Assembly (NCBI GenBank): GCA_029862125.1
Contig: JAOTXY010000002.1
Span: 1-64,000, forward strand
Source of the DNA: Gammaproteobacteria bacterium
GTDB lineage: Bacteria; Pseudomonadota; Gammaproteobacteria; GCA-001735895
Direction: 5' to 3'
Length of the DNA stretch: 64,000 nucleotides
The translations under genes and the position numbers were made by a program. A model generated the notes under the pieces. That model saw only the letters and a list, made by a program, of their open reading frames with translations, did not search any database and had not been told where the DNA came from. Numbering within the stretch: the first letter of the stretch is position 1; every line of letters starts with the position of its first letter. Positions 17,054-24,686 of this stretch are shown here, in pieces.

Positions 17054-17365
17054 ATGAAACACACATTAAAAACCCTGCTGCTCACCGCCTCAATCGCTGT
17101 GTTCAGCACAGGCTATATGACATCGGTAAATGCCGGCGACATGAGTGCTGAAGCCTCAATTGCCGCCGCCAAGGAAGCCCAGAAGCAAGCCGGATCGGTC
17201 GGCGGTGAATGGCGCGACACCGGAAAGATGATTAAGAAAGCGGAAAAACTGCTCAAGGAAGGAAAAACCAAGGAAGCCGCAAAATTAGCCCAGGAGGCGG
17301 AGGCCCAGGGTATGCTGGGTTACATGCAGGCCACCTCGCAAACCAAAGATAACCTTCATATCTAA
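17054..17365 (+). CDS. soxK: SoxXA-binding protein (SoxK-like)
   Basis: 103 residues with a signal peptide ending VNAG and a mature helical part dominated by Ala, Lys and Glu. The segment GGEWRDTGKMIKKAEKLL is characteristic of the small SoxXA-binding proteins (SoxK/SAXB) that stabilise or activate the SoxXA haem complex in green and purple sulfur bacteria. GAGGAGAC precedes the ATG. It sits 3 kb from soxX rather than inside soxXYZA. Confidence 0.8.
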   Translation: MKHTLKTLLLTASIAVFSTGYMTSVNAGDMSAEASIAAAKEAQKQAGSVGGEWRDTGKMIKKAEKLLKEGKTKEAAKLAQEAEAQGMLGYMQATSQTKDNLHI

Positions 17366-17379
17366 AATTTTCAGCTAAT

Positions 17380-17415
17380 AAACAGCCGGATGACACATTT
17401 ATTATCCGGCTGTTT
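17380..17415. terminator. Bidirectional terminator hairpin
   Basis: A perfect 12-bp inverted repeat AAACAGCCGGAT / ATCCGGCTGTTT with a 12-base loop lies between convergent soxK-like and lipoprotein genes. The AT-rich ends give a short T-run in either direction. Confidence 0.75.
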
Positions 17416-17425
17416 ATTCAGTTCC

Positions 17426-17830
17426 TTATTCGGCCAACTGCCAGCCTTTCTCGGTTTTGTGCAAGGTGACCTTATCGGTTTTTTGAATCCGGTCTCCAGC
17501 CTCGAACTGGCCAAAATTTGACTGAATAGCGGTCAGAATAAACTTCGAGCCAAACATTCCGTACTGGGGTCCCGTGGGATCTTCACGAATTTCCCGCACC
17601 ACGTCGATAAAGCTTTTCTGGAACACCAGGTCGTACTCGACGTCGACAATATAAACATTGTCGCTTTCCCTGAAACCATTTGCCTTGGTGAAGTTTTCCA
17701 TTGTAAACAGGTCATCGAGGCCATCCGTCAGCAAACTGCTGCGCACCATGGTTTCAATTTCCTTGTTATCCGGAACCCCGGAACAGGCGGCCAGCAAGGC
17801 AGCGAGCAGCAGTACTATGATTTTTTTCAT
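17426..17830 (-). CDS. Small lipoprotein, unknown function
   Basis: 134 residues. The N-terminus KKIIVLLLAALLAACSG is a lipoprotein signal with lipobox LAAC. The mature part is about 115 residues, mixed alpha/beta, with a CxC-less, Cys-free body after the lipidated Cys. No family recognised. It follows the Met-rich cytochrome gene by about 15 bases on the same strand, so it is probably the last gene of the DUF302-cytochrome-lipoprotein operon and acts at a membrane facing the periplasm. Confidence 0.65.
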   Translation of the reverse strand: MKKIIVLLLAALLAACSGVPDNKEIETMVRSSLLTDGLDDLFTMENFTKANGFRESDNVYIVDVEYDLVFQKSFIDVVREIREDPTGPQYGMFGSKFILTAIQSNFGQFEAGDRIQKTDKVTLHKTEKGWQLAE

Positions 17831-17845
17831 AATCGTTCGTTCATA

Positions 17846-18910
17846 TTATTGAGATTCGGCAGTTTCGGGCTTAGCCTGCCCATGCTTTGACATCATTTCC
17901 TGCCATTGCTGGTAGAATTTTTCGTACTGCTTCGGATCCATTATCGTCTGCGGACCCTGCATCGCGCCGATTGGCGGCACAGCACCTGGGTTTGTCATCC
18001 CGGGTATCTGCGGCATCATCCCCATTGGCGGCATTCCTCCGGGTATTTGCGGCATCATCCCCATCGGTGGCATTCCTCCGGGCATCTGCGGCATCATCCC
18101 CATCGGTGGCATCCCGCCGGGCATCTGCGGCATCATCCCCATTGGTGGCATCCCGCCGGGCATCTGCGGCATCATCCCCATCGGTGGCATCCCGCCGGGC
18201 ATCTGCGGCATCATCCCCATTGGTGGCATCCCGCCGGGCATTTGCGGCATCATCCCCATCGGTGGCATTCCCCCGGGCATCTGTGGCATACCCATACCCG
18301 GCATTCCTGGCATCCCCATTCCTGGCATCATGCCCATGCCTGTCATCGGATTCATCATCCCCATCATCGGCGCCATCATCATCCCGGTCATCGGATTCAT
18401 CATCATGCCCATTGGTGCCATCATCCCGGTCATCGGGTTCATCATTCCCGTCATCGGCGCCATCATCCCGGTCATCGGGTTCATCATTCCCGTCATTGGC
18501 GCCATCATCCCGGTCATCGGGTTCATCATGCCCGTCACCGGCGCCATCATCCCGGTCATGGGGTTCATCATGCCGGTGGCGGCACCGGTGTAGGCCTGTG
18601 GATTGGACATATGCATCATCGGATCCATCGCCTGCATCATTCCGCCATAGTCCTTCTGGTAGCGAGCGATATCCTCATCAGTATGGCAATCGACACAGGA
18701 TGAAATCAGTGGCTGTCCCTGTAACTCGCCGCTCATCATGCTGTTCATGAGCTTGATCCAGACGTTCGGATCCATCGATTTTTGCATGGCATACGACATT
18801 TCCGGATTCGCTGCTGCGGCATTGTCGGTTGTTTCATCTGCCGCCATCGATACCGATGTTGCCAGGCCGAACAAGACGGCTAACAGTAATTTCATAATGC
18901 TGGTATTCAT
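17846..18910 (-). CDS. Secreted monohaem c-type cytochrome with Met/Pro/Gly repeat tail
   Basis: About 354 residues. Signal peptide (MKLLLAVLFGLATSVSMAA), then a single haem motif CVDCH at about 72-76, then two in-frame repeat tracts: a 14-residue GMMNPMTGMMAPMT type unit (about four to six copies, partly degenerate) and a 13-residue GGMPPMGMMPQMP type unit (seven copies). The tail is extraordinarily Met-rich with no charged residues; Met-rich tracts in periplasmic proteins often bind copper or scavenge oxidants. Start chosen at 18910 because GGAG lies seven bases upstream. Family not recognised. It is downstream of the DUF302 gene, divergent from sox. Confidence 0.8.
   Translation of the reverse strand: MNTSIMKLLLAVLFGLATSVSMAADETTDNAAAANPEMSYAMQKSMDPNVWIKLMNSMMSGELQGQPLISSCVDCHTDEDIARYQKDYGGMMQAMDPMMHMSNPQAYTGAATGMMNPMTGMMAPVTGMMNPMTGMMAPMTGMMNPMTGMMAPMTGMMNPMTGMMAPMGMMMNPMTGMMMAPMMGMMNPMTGMGMMPGMGMPGMPGMGMPQMPGGMPPMGMMPQMPGGMPPMGMMPQMPGGMPPMGMMPQMPGGMPPMGMMPQMPGGMPPMGMMPQMPGGMPPMGMMPQIPGGMPPMGMMPQIPGMTNPGAVPPIGAMQGPQTIMDPKQYEKFYQQWQEMMSKHGQAKPETAESQ
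18021..18293 (-). repeat. Seven tandem 39-bp coding repeats
   Basis: Seven head-to-tail copies of a 39-bp unit encode GGMPPMGMMPQ(M/I)P. Copies differ mainly at third positions (for example GGC/GGT, ATC/ATT), with two M-to-I changes at the C-terminal end, showing selection on protein with some homogenisation. Confidence 0.9.
18341..18578 (-). repeat. Tandem 42-bp coding repeats, partly degenerate
   Basis: Repeats of about 42 bp encode GMMNPMTGMMAP(M/V)T. The copies nearest the haem are most regular; those toward the 39-bp tract carry Met insertions and irregular lengths. Confidence 0.8.
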
Positions 18911-18962
18911 TAGGTGTACTCCCAAGTACTTGTTAAATGCCTGTAAAGGCAGCTTCAAATCG

Positions 18963-19886
18963 TTAAAAATCGCCGGTCGCGGCACCTTCCATGATGTAGC
19001 GCATACCGTCGCGAATTCTGATCGCTTCCTCGCGTAACTCTTTATCCAGAACACTATTCGGGTTCTGTGCCAGGTTTAGCCAGTTCACGTCCCAGTCCAG
19101 GGTCATAACCCAGAGCTTGCCTTCGGCATCTTCGAGCAGCGCGATACGGCAGGGAATGAAGACGATAAATTCCGGCGCATAATCGAGCACCTTACGTGCC
19201 ACCATGGCATCACAGAAATTAAAAATTTCGACGCGAGGCGTCTCTTCGCCGGTAATTGCAGTAATGTCTTTCCACAGCGGACTGTGCCCGACGAACTTGA
19301 AATTTATTTCATTGGCGCGCAGGCGCATGGATTCAATCGCGTCATCGAAAGAAACATCTTCGGCCACCGCCATCTTGTCCGCCATGATCGAGATCATGTC
19401 ACGCAACGATAGCGGGCTAAACATCATCATGCTCTGATACAGGTTGCGCTTGGCCTCGTCCGAAATAGAGTCCGATACCGTATTGGCGGGAACCTCACGC
19501 TTATTCTGCGAGGGTATCCACATCCGGGCCTGGTTGGGTCCGCCGAACATACCCTCCAGCATTTGCGTATTGGCGGCACGCAGCATCGCATCGAGGATGT
19601 TAAACCGGGTAGCCTCGTCGATAGGAGCGTTCATGAAATGGTTCGCCATCATCATCATCCACTGCATATTCATCCATTCCGAGGACATACCCTGCGCATT
19701 GATGTTGGAGGTTATCGAAGGTGCGGTGTTCGCCATCCACGGAAACAGGTAAAAAGGATTCTGTAGCGGACTTGCAGGCGCGGCATTGCAATCCGGTTCC
19801 CCGGCCACGCAATTTTCCTGACTTACCGCGGGAGCTATAGATAACGACAATGCGATCGTCACTATTGCGATAACACGAACCAACAT
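18963..19886 (-). CDS. Exported protein with C-terminal DUF302 domain
   Basis: 307 residues, signal peptide ending PAVSQ. The N-terminal half is rich in Met and Asn (MNMQWMMMMANHFMNAP) and contains two Cys near the mature start. The C-terminal half is a DUF302 domain (FDDAIESMRLRANEINFKFV; NFCDAMVARKVLDYAPEF; IALLEDAEGKLWVMTLDWDV). DUF302 proteins are common in sulfur oxidisers and of unknown biochemical role. A strong GGGGGG-type RBS precedes the ATG. It heads the operon with the Met-rich cytochrome and faces soxXYZA, so co-regulation with sox is likely. Confidence 0.8.
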   Translation of the reverse strand: MLVRVIAIVTIALSLSIAPAVSQENCVAGEPDCNAAPASPLQNPFYLFPWMANTAPSITSNINAQGMSSEWMNMQWMMMMANHFMNAPIDEATRFNILDAMLRAANTQMLEGMFGGPNQARMWIPSQNKREVPANTVSDSISDEAKRNLYQSMMMFSPLSLRDMISIMADKMAVAEDVSFDDAIESMRLRANEINFKFVGHSPLWKDITAITGEETPRVEIFNFCDAMVARKVLDYAPEFIVFIPCRIALLEDAEGKLWVMTLDWDVNWLNLAQNPNSVLDKELREEAIRIRDGMRYIMEGAATGDF

Positions 19887-20033
19887 GGTGAATCCCCCCT
19901 GTTTATTCTTTAATTAATGAGTGATCTGTTAATTTCGCGCTACCTTAACAACCCCGAGCCCTGGATCAAATATCCACTAGGGCATACAAAGCAGCTCAAA
20001 AATGCGCCAACCTAGTACTCTTTATTCGAATCT

Positions 20034-20049
20034 TACCCAAATTGGGGTA
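20034..20049. promoter_or_regulatory. Inverted heptamer site (NarL-like 7-2-7) between DUF302 gene and soxX
   Basis: TACCCAA-AT-TGGGGTA is an imperfect palindrome with exact 7-2-7 spacing. The NarL/NarP consensus is TACYYMT-NN-AKRRGTA; each half matches six of seven. It lies about 125 bases upstream of soxX in the 288-base divergent gap. The rest of the gap is AT-rich with no gene. Confidence 0.4.
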
Positions 20050-20174
20050 TAGTATTCGGGTGTTCGATTAAGTTATTTTTCGATTGTCGAATTGCGTCAG
20101 AAATTTCAACATAAATAAAACTGCAACCTGCCTGGAGCAGGGAAGCATATGAGCAAGTATCGAGGAGGATTAGC

Positions 20175-20537
20175 ATGACGATGAAACAGGTTACCAGCGG
20201 AATAGTATCGATGACACTATTTTGCTGTATTTCGATTTTGGGCGGCATTTCGGTCGCTAACGCCGATGCAATAGCAGATGGCAAGAAAGTGGCGTTCGAT
20301 CGCAAGAAAGGCAATTGCCTGGGCTGCCACATGATGGCAGATGGCGCATTACCAGGAAATATTGGTCCGCCATTGATCGCCATGAAGGCGCGCTTCCCTG
20401 ATAAAGCCAAGCTGCGCGAGCAGATCTGGGACCCAACGATCGCAAATCCCAATACCATCATGCCTCCTTTCGGCAAGCATCGAATCCTGACAGAAAAGGA
20501 AGTAGACCTGATTACCGAGTTTGTCTACACCCTTTAG
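20175..20537 (+). CDS. soxX: SoxX, monohaem cytochrome c of the SoxXA complex
   Basis: 120 residues with a signal peptide ending VANA. The haem motif is CLGCHMM, and the distal Met ligand is probably in NTIMPPFGKHR, both typical of SoxX. SoxX pairs with SoxA to join thiosulfate to the SoxY carrier Cys with release of electrons. GAGGAGGA precedes the ATG. It is the first gene of soxXYZA. Confidence 0.93.
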   Translation: MTMKQVTSGIVSMTLFCCISILGGISVANADAIADGKKVAFDRKKGNCLGCHMMADGALPGNIGPPLIAMKARFPDKAKLREQIWDPTIANPNTIMPPFGKHRILTEKEVDLITEFVYTL

Positions 20538-20573
20538 TTCTGCACGAAAAATATCTCACGAGGAAATTTTAAG

Positions 20574-21044
20574 ATGAATCTTTTACGTCGCAAGTTTGTT
20601 AAAACGGCCGCTTTTGTCGGCGCCACGGTATCGGCCGTCGGCACGGGAATTTTGATTCCCCAACGCGCACTGGGCGCTTATACCAAGGCAGCCTTTGATG
20701 CCAAGGACGTCAGTGGCGCACTGACTGCAGCCATGGGCACGGATCAGCATACTGCCTCCGATGAAATCAAGCTGAAAGCTCCGGACATCGCCGAAAACGG
20801 TGCAGTGGTTCCGGTAACCGTGTCATCAACCATGGGAAATATTGACGCCATCTCTATTATTGCATCGGCTAACGACTCTCCCATGACTTCAACCTACATG
20901 CTGACTTCCGCCTGCGAGCCATTTGTTTCCACCCGGATCAAGATGGCCAAGACTTCCGACGTGGTCGCTGTTGTAAAGGCGGATGGCAAGCTCTATTCGG
21001 CTGCAAAGGAAGTCAAGGTCACCATCGGTGGTTGTGGCGGTTAA
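20574..21044 (+). CDS. soxY: SoxY, sulfur-compound carrier protein
   Basis: 156 residues. A twin-arginine-type signal (LRRKFVKTAAFVGA) exports the folded protein. The C-terminus ends TIGGCGG, the GGCGG swinging arm whose Cys carries thiosulfate-derived intermediates. SoxY works as a heterodimer with SoxZ in the periplasm. RBS GAGGAA; 36 bases after soxX. Confidence 0.96.
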   Translation: MNLLRRKFVKTAAFVGATVSAVGTGILIPQRALGAYTKAAFDAKDVSGALTAAMGTDQHTASDEIKLKAPDIAENGAVVPVTVSSTMGNIDAISIIASANDSPMTSTYMLTSACEPFVSTRIKMAKTSDVVAVVKADGKLYSAAKEVKVTIGGCGG

Positions 21045-21075
21045 TATCAGACATTAAAGAATTGGAGAATTAAAC

Positions 21076-21387
21076 ATGGCTTCTATAAAGATTCGCGCTA
21101 AGGCAAAAGGTGACATTACAACCGTCAAGACATTGATGAGTCACCCGATGGAAACCGGTTTGCGCAAAGACTCGAAAACCGGCAAGAAAATTCCAGCAAA
21201 TCACATCACCGAGGTTACCGCGGAGCACAATGGCAACACCGTTATGACCGCAAACTGGGGTGGTGCCATTTCGAAAAATCCATACCTTTCGTTCAAGTTC
21301 AAAGGCGCCGCCTCGGGTGACAAAATCAAGATTACCTGGGTCGATAATATGGGCAAAGGTGACAGCGCTGAAGCCGCAATCAAGTAA
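21076..21387 (+). CDS. soxZ: SoxZ, partner of SoxY
   Basis: 103 residues with no signal peptide of its own, as usual because it is co-exported with SoxY. Typical segments: IKIRAKAKGDITTVKTLMSH, GNTVMTANWGGAISKNPYLS, KITWVDNMGKG. The family is an immunoglobulin-like beta sandwich. GGAG precedes the ATG. Length is normal. Confidence 0.95.
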   Translation: MASIKIRAKAKGDITTVKTLMSHPMETGLRKDSKTGKKIPANHITEVTAEHNGNTVMTANWGGAISKNPYLSFKFKGAASGDKIKITWVDNMGKGDSAEAAIK

Positions 21388-21422
21388 ACTGCGGCAATAA
21401 AATAATATGAGGAGGAACTGTC

Positions 21423-22256
21423 ATGAATAAACTATTTACGACCCTGGGGATTGCTTTACTGATTGCGCTGCCTTTCAACGGCATGGCAAGCCCGCAGCAG
21501 GACCTTTCCGAGTTCCGGGATTACTACAAGAAACGCTTTCCCGGCACCCCGTTCGATGATTTTATCAACGGCGTTTACTCGATCGACGCGGCATCACGCG
21601 AACAATGGGTAGAAATAGAGGAATTTCCACCCTACGAGTTAAGCCTCAGCAAGGGCGAGGAGCTGTTCAACAAGCCTTTCGCAAACGGCAAGACTTACGG
21701 CAGCTGCTTTGAAAATGACGGCATCGGTATCCGCCAGAACTATCCCTACTTCGATACCGAACGAGGGGAAGTCATTACCCTGGAGCTGGCCATCAACGAA
21801 TGCCGTGAAGCCAATGGCGAGAAAAAACTGAAGTGGAAGAAAGGGCCAATCGCACATATTTCTGGTTACATGGCCTATACCTCGCGCGGCAATACAATTG
21901 ACATCAAGATTCCGGATGATCCGCGTGCAGTTGCCGCCTATGAACGCGGCAAGAAACACTTCTACCAGAAACGTGGTCAGCTCAACATGGCCTGCGCCGA
22001 TTGCCACAAGTTTTATGCCGGCAGCATGGTGCGTGCCGATTTACTGAGTCCTGCACTGGGGCACTTGAGCCATTTCCCGGTATATCGTTCCAAATGGGGC
22101 GGCATGGGTACCACGCATCGTCGCTACGGTGGTTGTAACAAGCAGGTACGCGCCAAGGACTACCCGGCGCAAAGCGAAGAGTACCGCGCACTGGAGTACT
22201 TCCACACCTACATGAGTAACGGACTCGCGGTCAACGGGCCGGGTGCCAGGAAGTAA
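21423..22256 (+). CDS. soxA: SoxA, c-type cytochrome of the SoxXA complex (monohaem type)
   Basis: 277 residues, signal peptide ending GMAS. One haem site, CADCHKFY, lies near residue 190; the Cys in YGGCNKQVRAKDY is the expected active-site persulfide ligand. The N-terminal haem site of dihaem SoxA is absent: the corresponding region shows only KTYGSCFEND. Thus this is the monohaem form. AGGAGG is six to seven bases upstream of the ATG. A terminator follows. Confidence 0.94.
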   Translation: MNKLFTTLGIALLIALPFNGMASPQQDLSEFRDYYKKRFPGTPFDDFINGVYSIDAASREQWVEIEEFPPYELSLSKGEELFNKPFANGKTYGSCFENDGIGIRQNYPYFDTERGEVITLELAINECREANGEKKLKWKKGPIAHISGYMAYTSRGNTIDIKIPDDPRAVAAYERGKKHFYQKRGQLNMACADCHKFYAGSMVRADLLSPALGHLSHFPVYRSKWGGMGTTHRRYGGCNKQVRAKDYPAQSEEYRALEYFHTYMSNGLAVNGPGARK

Positions 22257-22280
22257 CACGAACCAAATCCTGATTATTTT

Positions 22281-22310
22281 AATGCCGGGCTTTCGACCCG
22301 GCATTTTTTT
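22281..22310 (+). terminator. Rho-independent terminator after soxA
   Basis: AATGCCGGG-CTTTCGA-CCCGGCATT, nine pairs, followed by T7. It separates the sox transcript from tusA-dsrE2. Confidence 0.9.
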
Positions 22311-22410
22311 ATCCCCAAAGGGGTAGCCCCCTATCAAACAGGGCTGTTTTATCGGCTCGCCAATTAATCTAAGGTTGACACTTACTGTTTAAGGCTGTTC
22401 TATCGACTGG

Positions 22411-22424
22411 TTGATACAGATCAA
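22411..22424. promoter_or_regulatory. Perfect FNR/Anr box upstream of tusA
   Basis: TTGAT-ACAG-ATCAA matches the FNR consensus TTGATN4ATCAA exactly. It lies about 78 bases before the tusA ATG. A TTTAAA-type -10 at about 22443-22448 would put the box near -40, a class II activator position. FNR-type control is therefore likely for tusA-dsrE2 and perhaps the genes behind. Confidence 0.7.
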
Positions 22425-22501
22425 TGCGTGTTGGCAAGAAATCTTTAAAACACCAACTTGCCTGATATACCAAACGTTTAACCAGCAGAGGAATAAATTG
22501 A

Positions 22502-22732
22502 ATGTCCGAATATACCGAAAAATTTGATGCCACCGGCCTCAACTGCCCGCTTCCCATTCTGAGATCGAAGAAGGTTCTCAGCTCGATGAACACTGGCGAC
22601 GTGCTCTATGTCATTGCCACCGACTCGGGTTCAGTCAAGGATTTCGATGCCTTTTGCAAGCAAACCGGTAACCAGCTGCTGGATAGCTCGGAAGCCGACG
22701 GCAAGTATCATTATTACATCAAGAAGGCCTGA
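22502..22732 (+). CDS. tusA: TusA, sulfur carrier protein
   Basis: 76 residues. The family signature FDATGLNCPLPILRSKKVL holds the persulfide-carrying Cys of the CPxP motif. TusA passes sulfane sulfur in the cytoplasm to DsrEFH and DsrC in sulfur oxidisers. It starts a group with dsrE2, as in many SOB, though the usual adjacent cytoplasmic rhodanese is absent. An FNR box lies upstream. RBS AGAGGAA. Confidence 0.94.
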   Translation: MSEYTEKFDATGLNCPLPILRSKKVLSSMNTGDVLYVIATDSGSVKDFDAFCKQTGNQLLDSSEADGKYHYYIKKA

Positions 22733-22770
22733 GATCGTTACTCAGCGCCTGAAATATTTCGGAGTGAAAT

Positions 22771-23250
22771 ATGTCTGAGAAAAAGCTGGCGCTGATTGCC
22801 ACCAAGGGAACCCTGGACTGGGCCTACCCTCCTTTCATCCTGGCATCTACCGCCGCCGCTATCGGTTACGAAGTGCAGATCTTCTTCACCTTTTACGGTC
22901 TCCAGTTACTTAAAAAAGACATGAACCTCAAGGTTTCACCGCTCGGCAATCCTGGCATGCCGATGCCGATGGGCATGGATAAATGGTTCCCGACCATCGG
23001 TACCGCCATCCCCGGCATGGAAGCGATGATGAGCAGCATGATGAAATCGAAGATGAAATCCAAGGGCGTCGCCAGCGTCGCCGAGTTGCGCGAATTGTGC
23101 CAGGAAGCTGATGTAAAGCTGATCGCCTGTCAAATGACGGTAGACCTGTTCGACATGCAGCCGAGCGAATTTATCGACGGGATCGACTATGCCGGCGCGG
23201 CCACCTTTTTCGAATTTGCCGGTGAATCAGACGTCAACCTGTTTATCTAG
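22771..23250 (+). CDS. dsrE2: DsrE2, DsrE-family sulfurtransferase-like protein
   Basis: 159 residues. Typical DsrE2 features: LALIATKGTLDWAYPPFILA, a hydrophobic Met-rich middle (MPMPMGMDKWF) and LIACQMTVDLFDM carrying the sulfur-binding Cys. DsrE2 is encoded with TusA in most Dsr- and Hdr-type oxidisers and is thought to take sulfur at the membrane and hand it to TusA. RBS GGAG. 38 bases after tusA. Confidence 0.92.
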   Translation: MSEKKLALIATKGTLDWAYPPFILASTAAAIGYEVQIFFTFYGLQLLKKDMNLKVSPLGNPGMPMPMGMDKWFPTIGTAIPGMEAMMSSMMKSKMKSKGVASVAELRELCQEADVKLIACQMTVDLFDMQPSEFIDGIDYAGAATFFEFAGESDVNLFI

Positions 23251-23294
23251 CAATTATCACAGTTATTAAATCAAGCGAGCACGAGGAGGCAGTT

Positions 23295-24662
23295 ATGATG
23301 AGGGTTCGACTTAAGTTTTTCAGCATTGCTTTATTAGCATTCGCATTCCCGGCATCGGTCTGGGCCACCAACGGTTACTTCAGCCACGGCACCAGCATCG
23401 CTGAGAAAGGCATGGCTGGCGCAGGTGTTGCCTATTCACAGGATACGCTGGCAGCTGCCAATAATCCCGCCGGCATGGTTTGGCAGGGCGCGCGCTACGA
23501 CATCGGCGCTGCCGTATTTGGACCGATGCGCGAATATAAGGCTACAGGCGGCCCAACTCCGGGCTTCCCCTCTGGCCGCCCTACTTTCAGCATCGGCGAC
23601 GGTGATCAAAGCATCGACAGCGATAATGAAGCCTTTTTGATCCCGCAGTTCGGTTACAACTGGGTTATCAATGACGACAGCACCGTGGGTGTTTCGGTCT
23701 TCGGCAACGGCGGAATGAACACCGAATACAAAGGTGGAACTGCGACTGTTTTCGACGGCGTGGGGGCATTCAACGTACTCCCAGGAACTTATGGTGATGG
23801 CACCGCGGGTGTCGATCTGTCACAACTGTTCATTGCAACGACCTATGCGGCAAAGGTCTCTGACAAGACTTCCTGGGGTGTCAGCGGTATCATTGCCTAC
23901 CAGCGCTTTGAAGCCAAGGGTCTGGCAAATTTTAGCCCTTTTTCTTCGGATCCGAGTAACCTGACCAACAATGACCACGATACTGCAACCGGTATCGGGA
24001 TTCGCCTCGGATTCCAGACTGAAATCTCACCGGGTGTTCGCTTTGGCGCTGCGTACCAGCCGGAAATCGATATGAGCGAATTTGACGATTACGCCGGTCT
24101 GTTCGCGGAAGACGGCGACTTCGATATTCCTTCGAACTTCACGGTTGGTTTGGCAATCGACGTTCGGGATCATGGCGTCCTGGTTGTCGACCTGCAGCAA
24201 ATCAACTATGAAGACGTTCCTGCAGTATCCAACTCGATTGAACCGCTAACCCCTGGGGGCAGCTGCACTGCACCCGGTATGGGCCCGGGAGGCAGTGGAG
24301 TCGGCGACGGCTGTCTCGGGGGTGACGATGGCGCAGGCTTCGGCTGGGAGGACATGACGGTTCTTAAAGTTGGTTACCAGTGGCAGGACGGTGACATGAC
24401 CTGGCGCGTTGGCTTCAGTACCGGAGATCAACCCATCCCGAGCAGCGAAGTCGTATTTAATATCCTGGCGCCTGGTGTTGTAGAGGAGCATATTACCTTC
24501 GGCTTTACCAAGCAACTCGATGCCGAAAGTGCGATCAATTTCGCCGCGATGTATGCACCCAGTGTTTCGGTTGACGGCACAAACACTTTCGATACAAGCC
24601 AGGAAATTGAACTCGAGATGGATCAGTACGAGCTGGCATTCACCTATAACCGCAGGCTTTGA
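23295..24662 (+). CDS. FadL/OmpP1-family outer-membrane beta-barrel
   Basis: 455 residues. Signal peptide ends VWA, and the FadL N-terminal signature TNGYFSHGTSIAEKGMAGAG is followed by AAANNPAGM. The rest alternates short beta strands and ends with an aromatic-containing strand (LAFTYNRRL). FadL proteins admit hydrophobic small molecules through the outer membrane. Here it is between dsrE2 and a YeeE/YedE gene (32-45-base spacings), so the cargo may be a sulfur compound such as hydrophobic polysulfide; this is inference. RBS GAGGAGG. Confidence 0.85.
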   Translation: MMRVRLKFFSIALLAFAFPASVWATNGYFSHGTSIAEKGMAGAGVAYSQDTLAAANNPAGMVWQGARYDIGAAVFGPMREYKATGGPTPGFPSGRPTFSIGDGDQSIDSDNEAFLIPQFGYNWVINDDSTVGVSVFGNGGMNTEYKGGTATVFDGVGAFNVLPGTYGDGTAGVDLSQLFIATTYAAKVSDKTSWGVSGIIAYQRFEAKGLANFSPFSSDPSNLTNNDHDTATGIGIRLGFQTEISPGVRFGAAYQPEIDMSEFDDYAGLFAEDGDFDIPSNFTVGLAIDVRDHGVLVVDLQQINYEDVPAVSNSIEPLTPGGSCTAPGMGPGGSGVGDGCLGGDDGAGFGWEDMTVLKVGYQWQDGDMTWRVGFSTGDQPIPSSEVVFNILAPGVVEEHITFGFTKQLDAESAINFAAMYAPSVSVDGTNTFDTSQEIELEMDQYELAFTYNRRL

Positions 24663-24686
24663 TAACAGCACAGGATCAGGGAGTAG

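Noticed and set aside
18021..18293. Possible CRISPR array (regular 39-bp repeats)
   Set aside because: The repeats are directly tandem, without spacers, in frame and encode a repeated peptide.
17887..18750. Long plus-strand reading frames (up to 287 residues) over the Met-rich gene
   Set aside because: They arise from the repeats read antisense; products are Ser/Ala- or His-rich without domains, and the minus frame has a signal peptide, haem motif and RBS.
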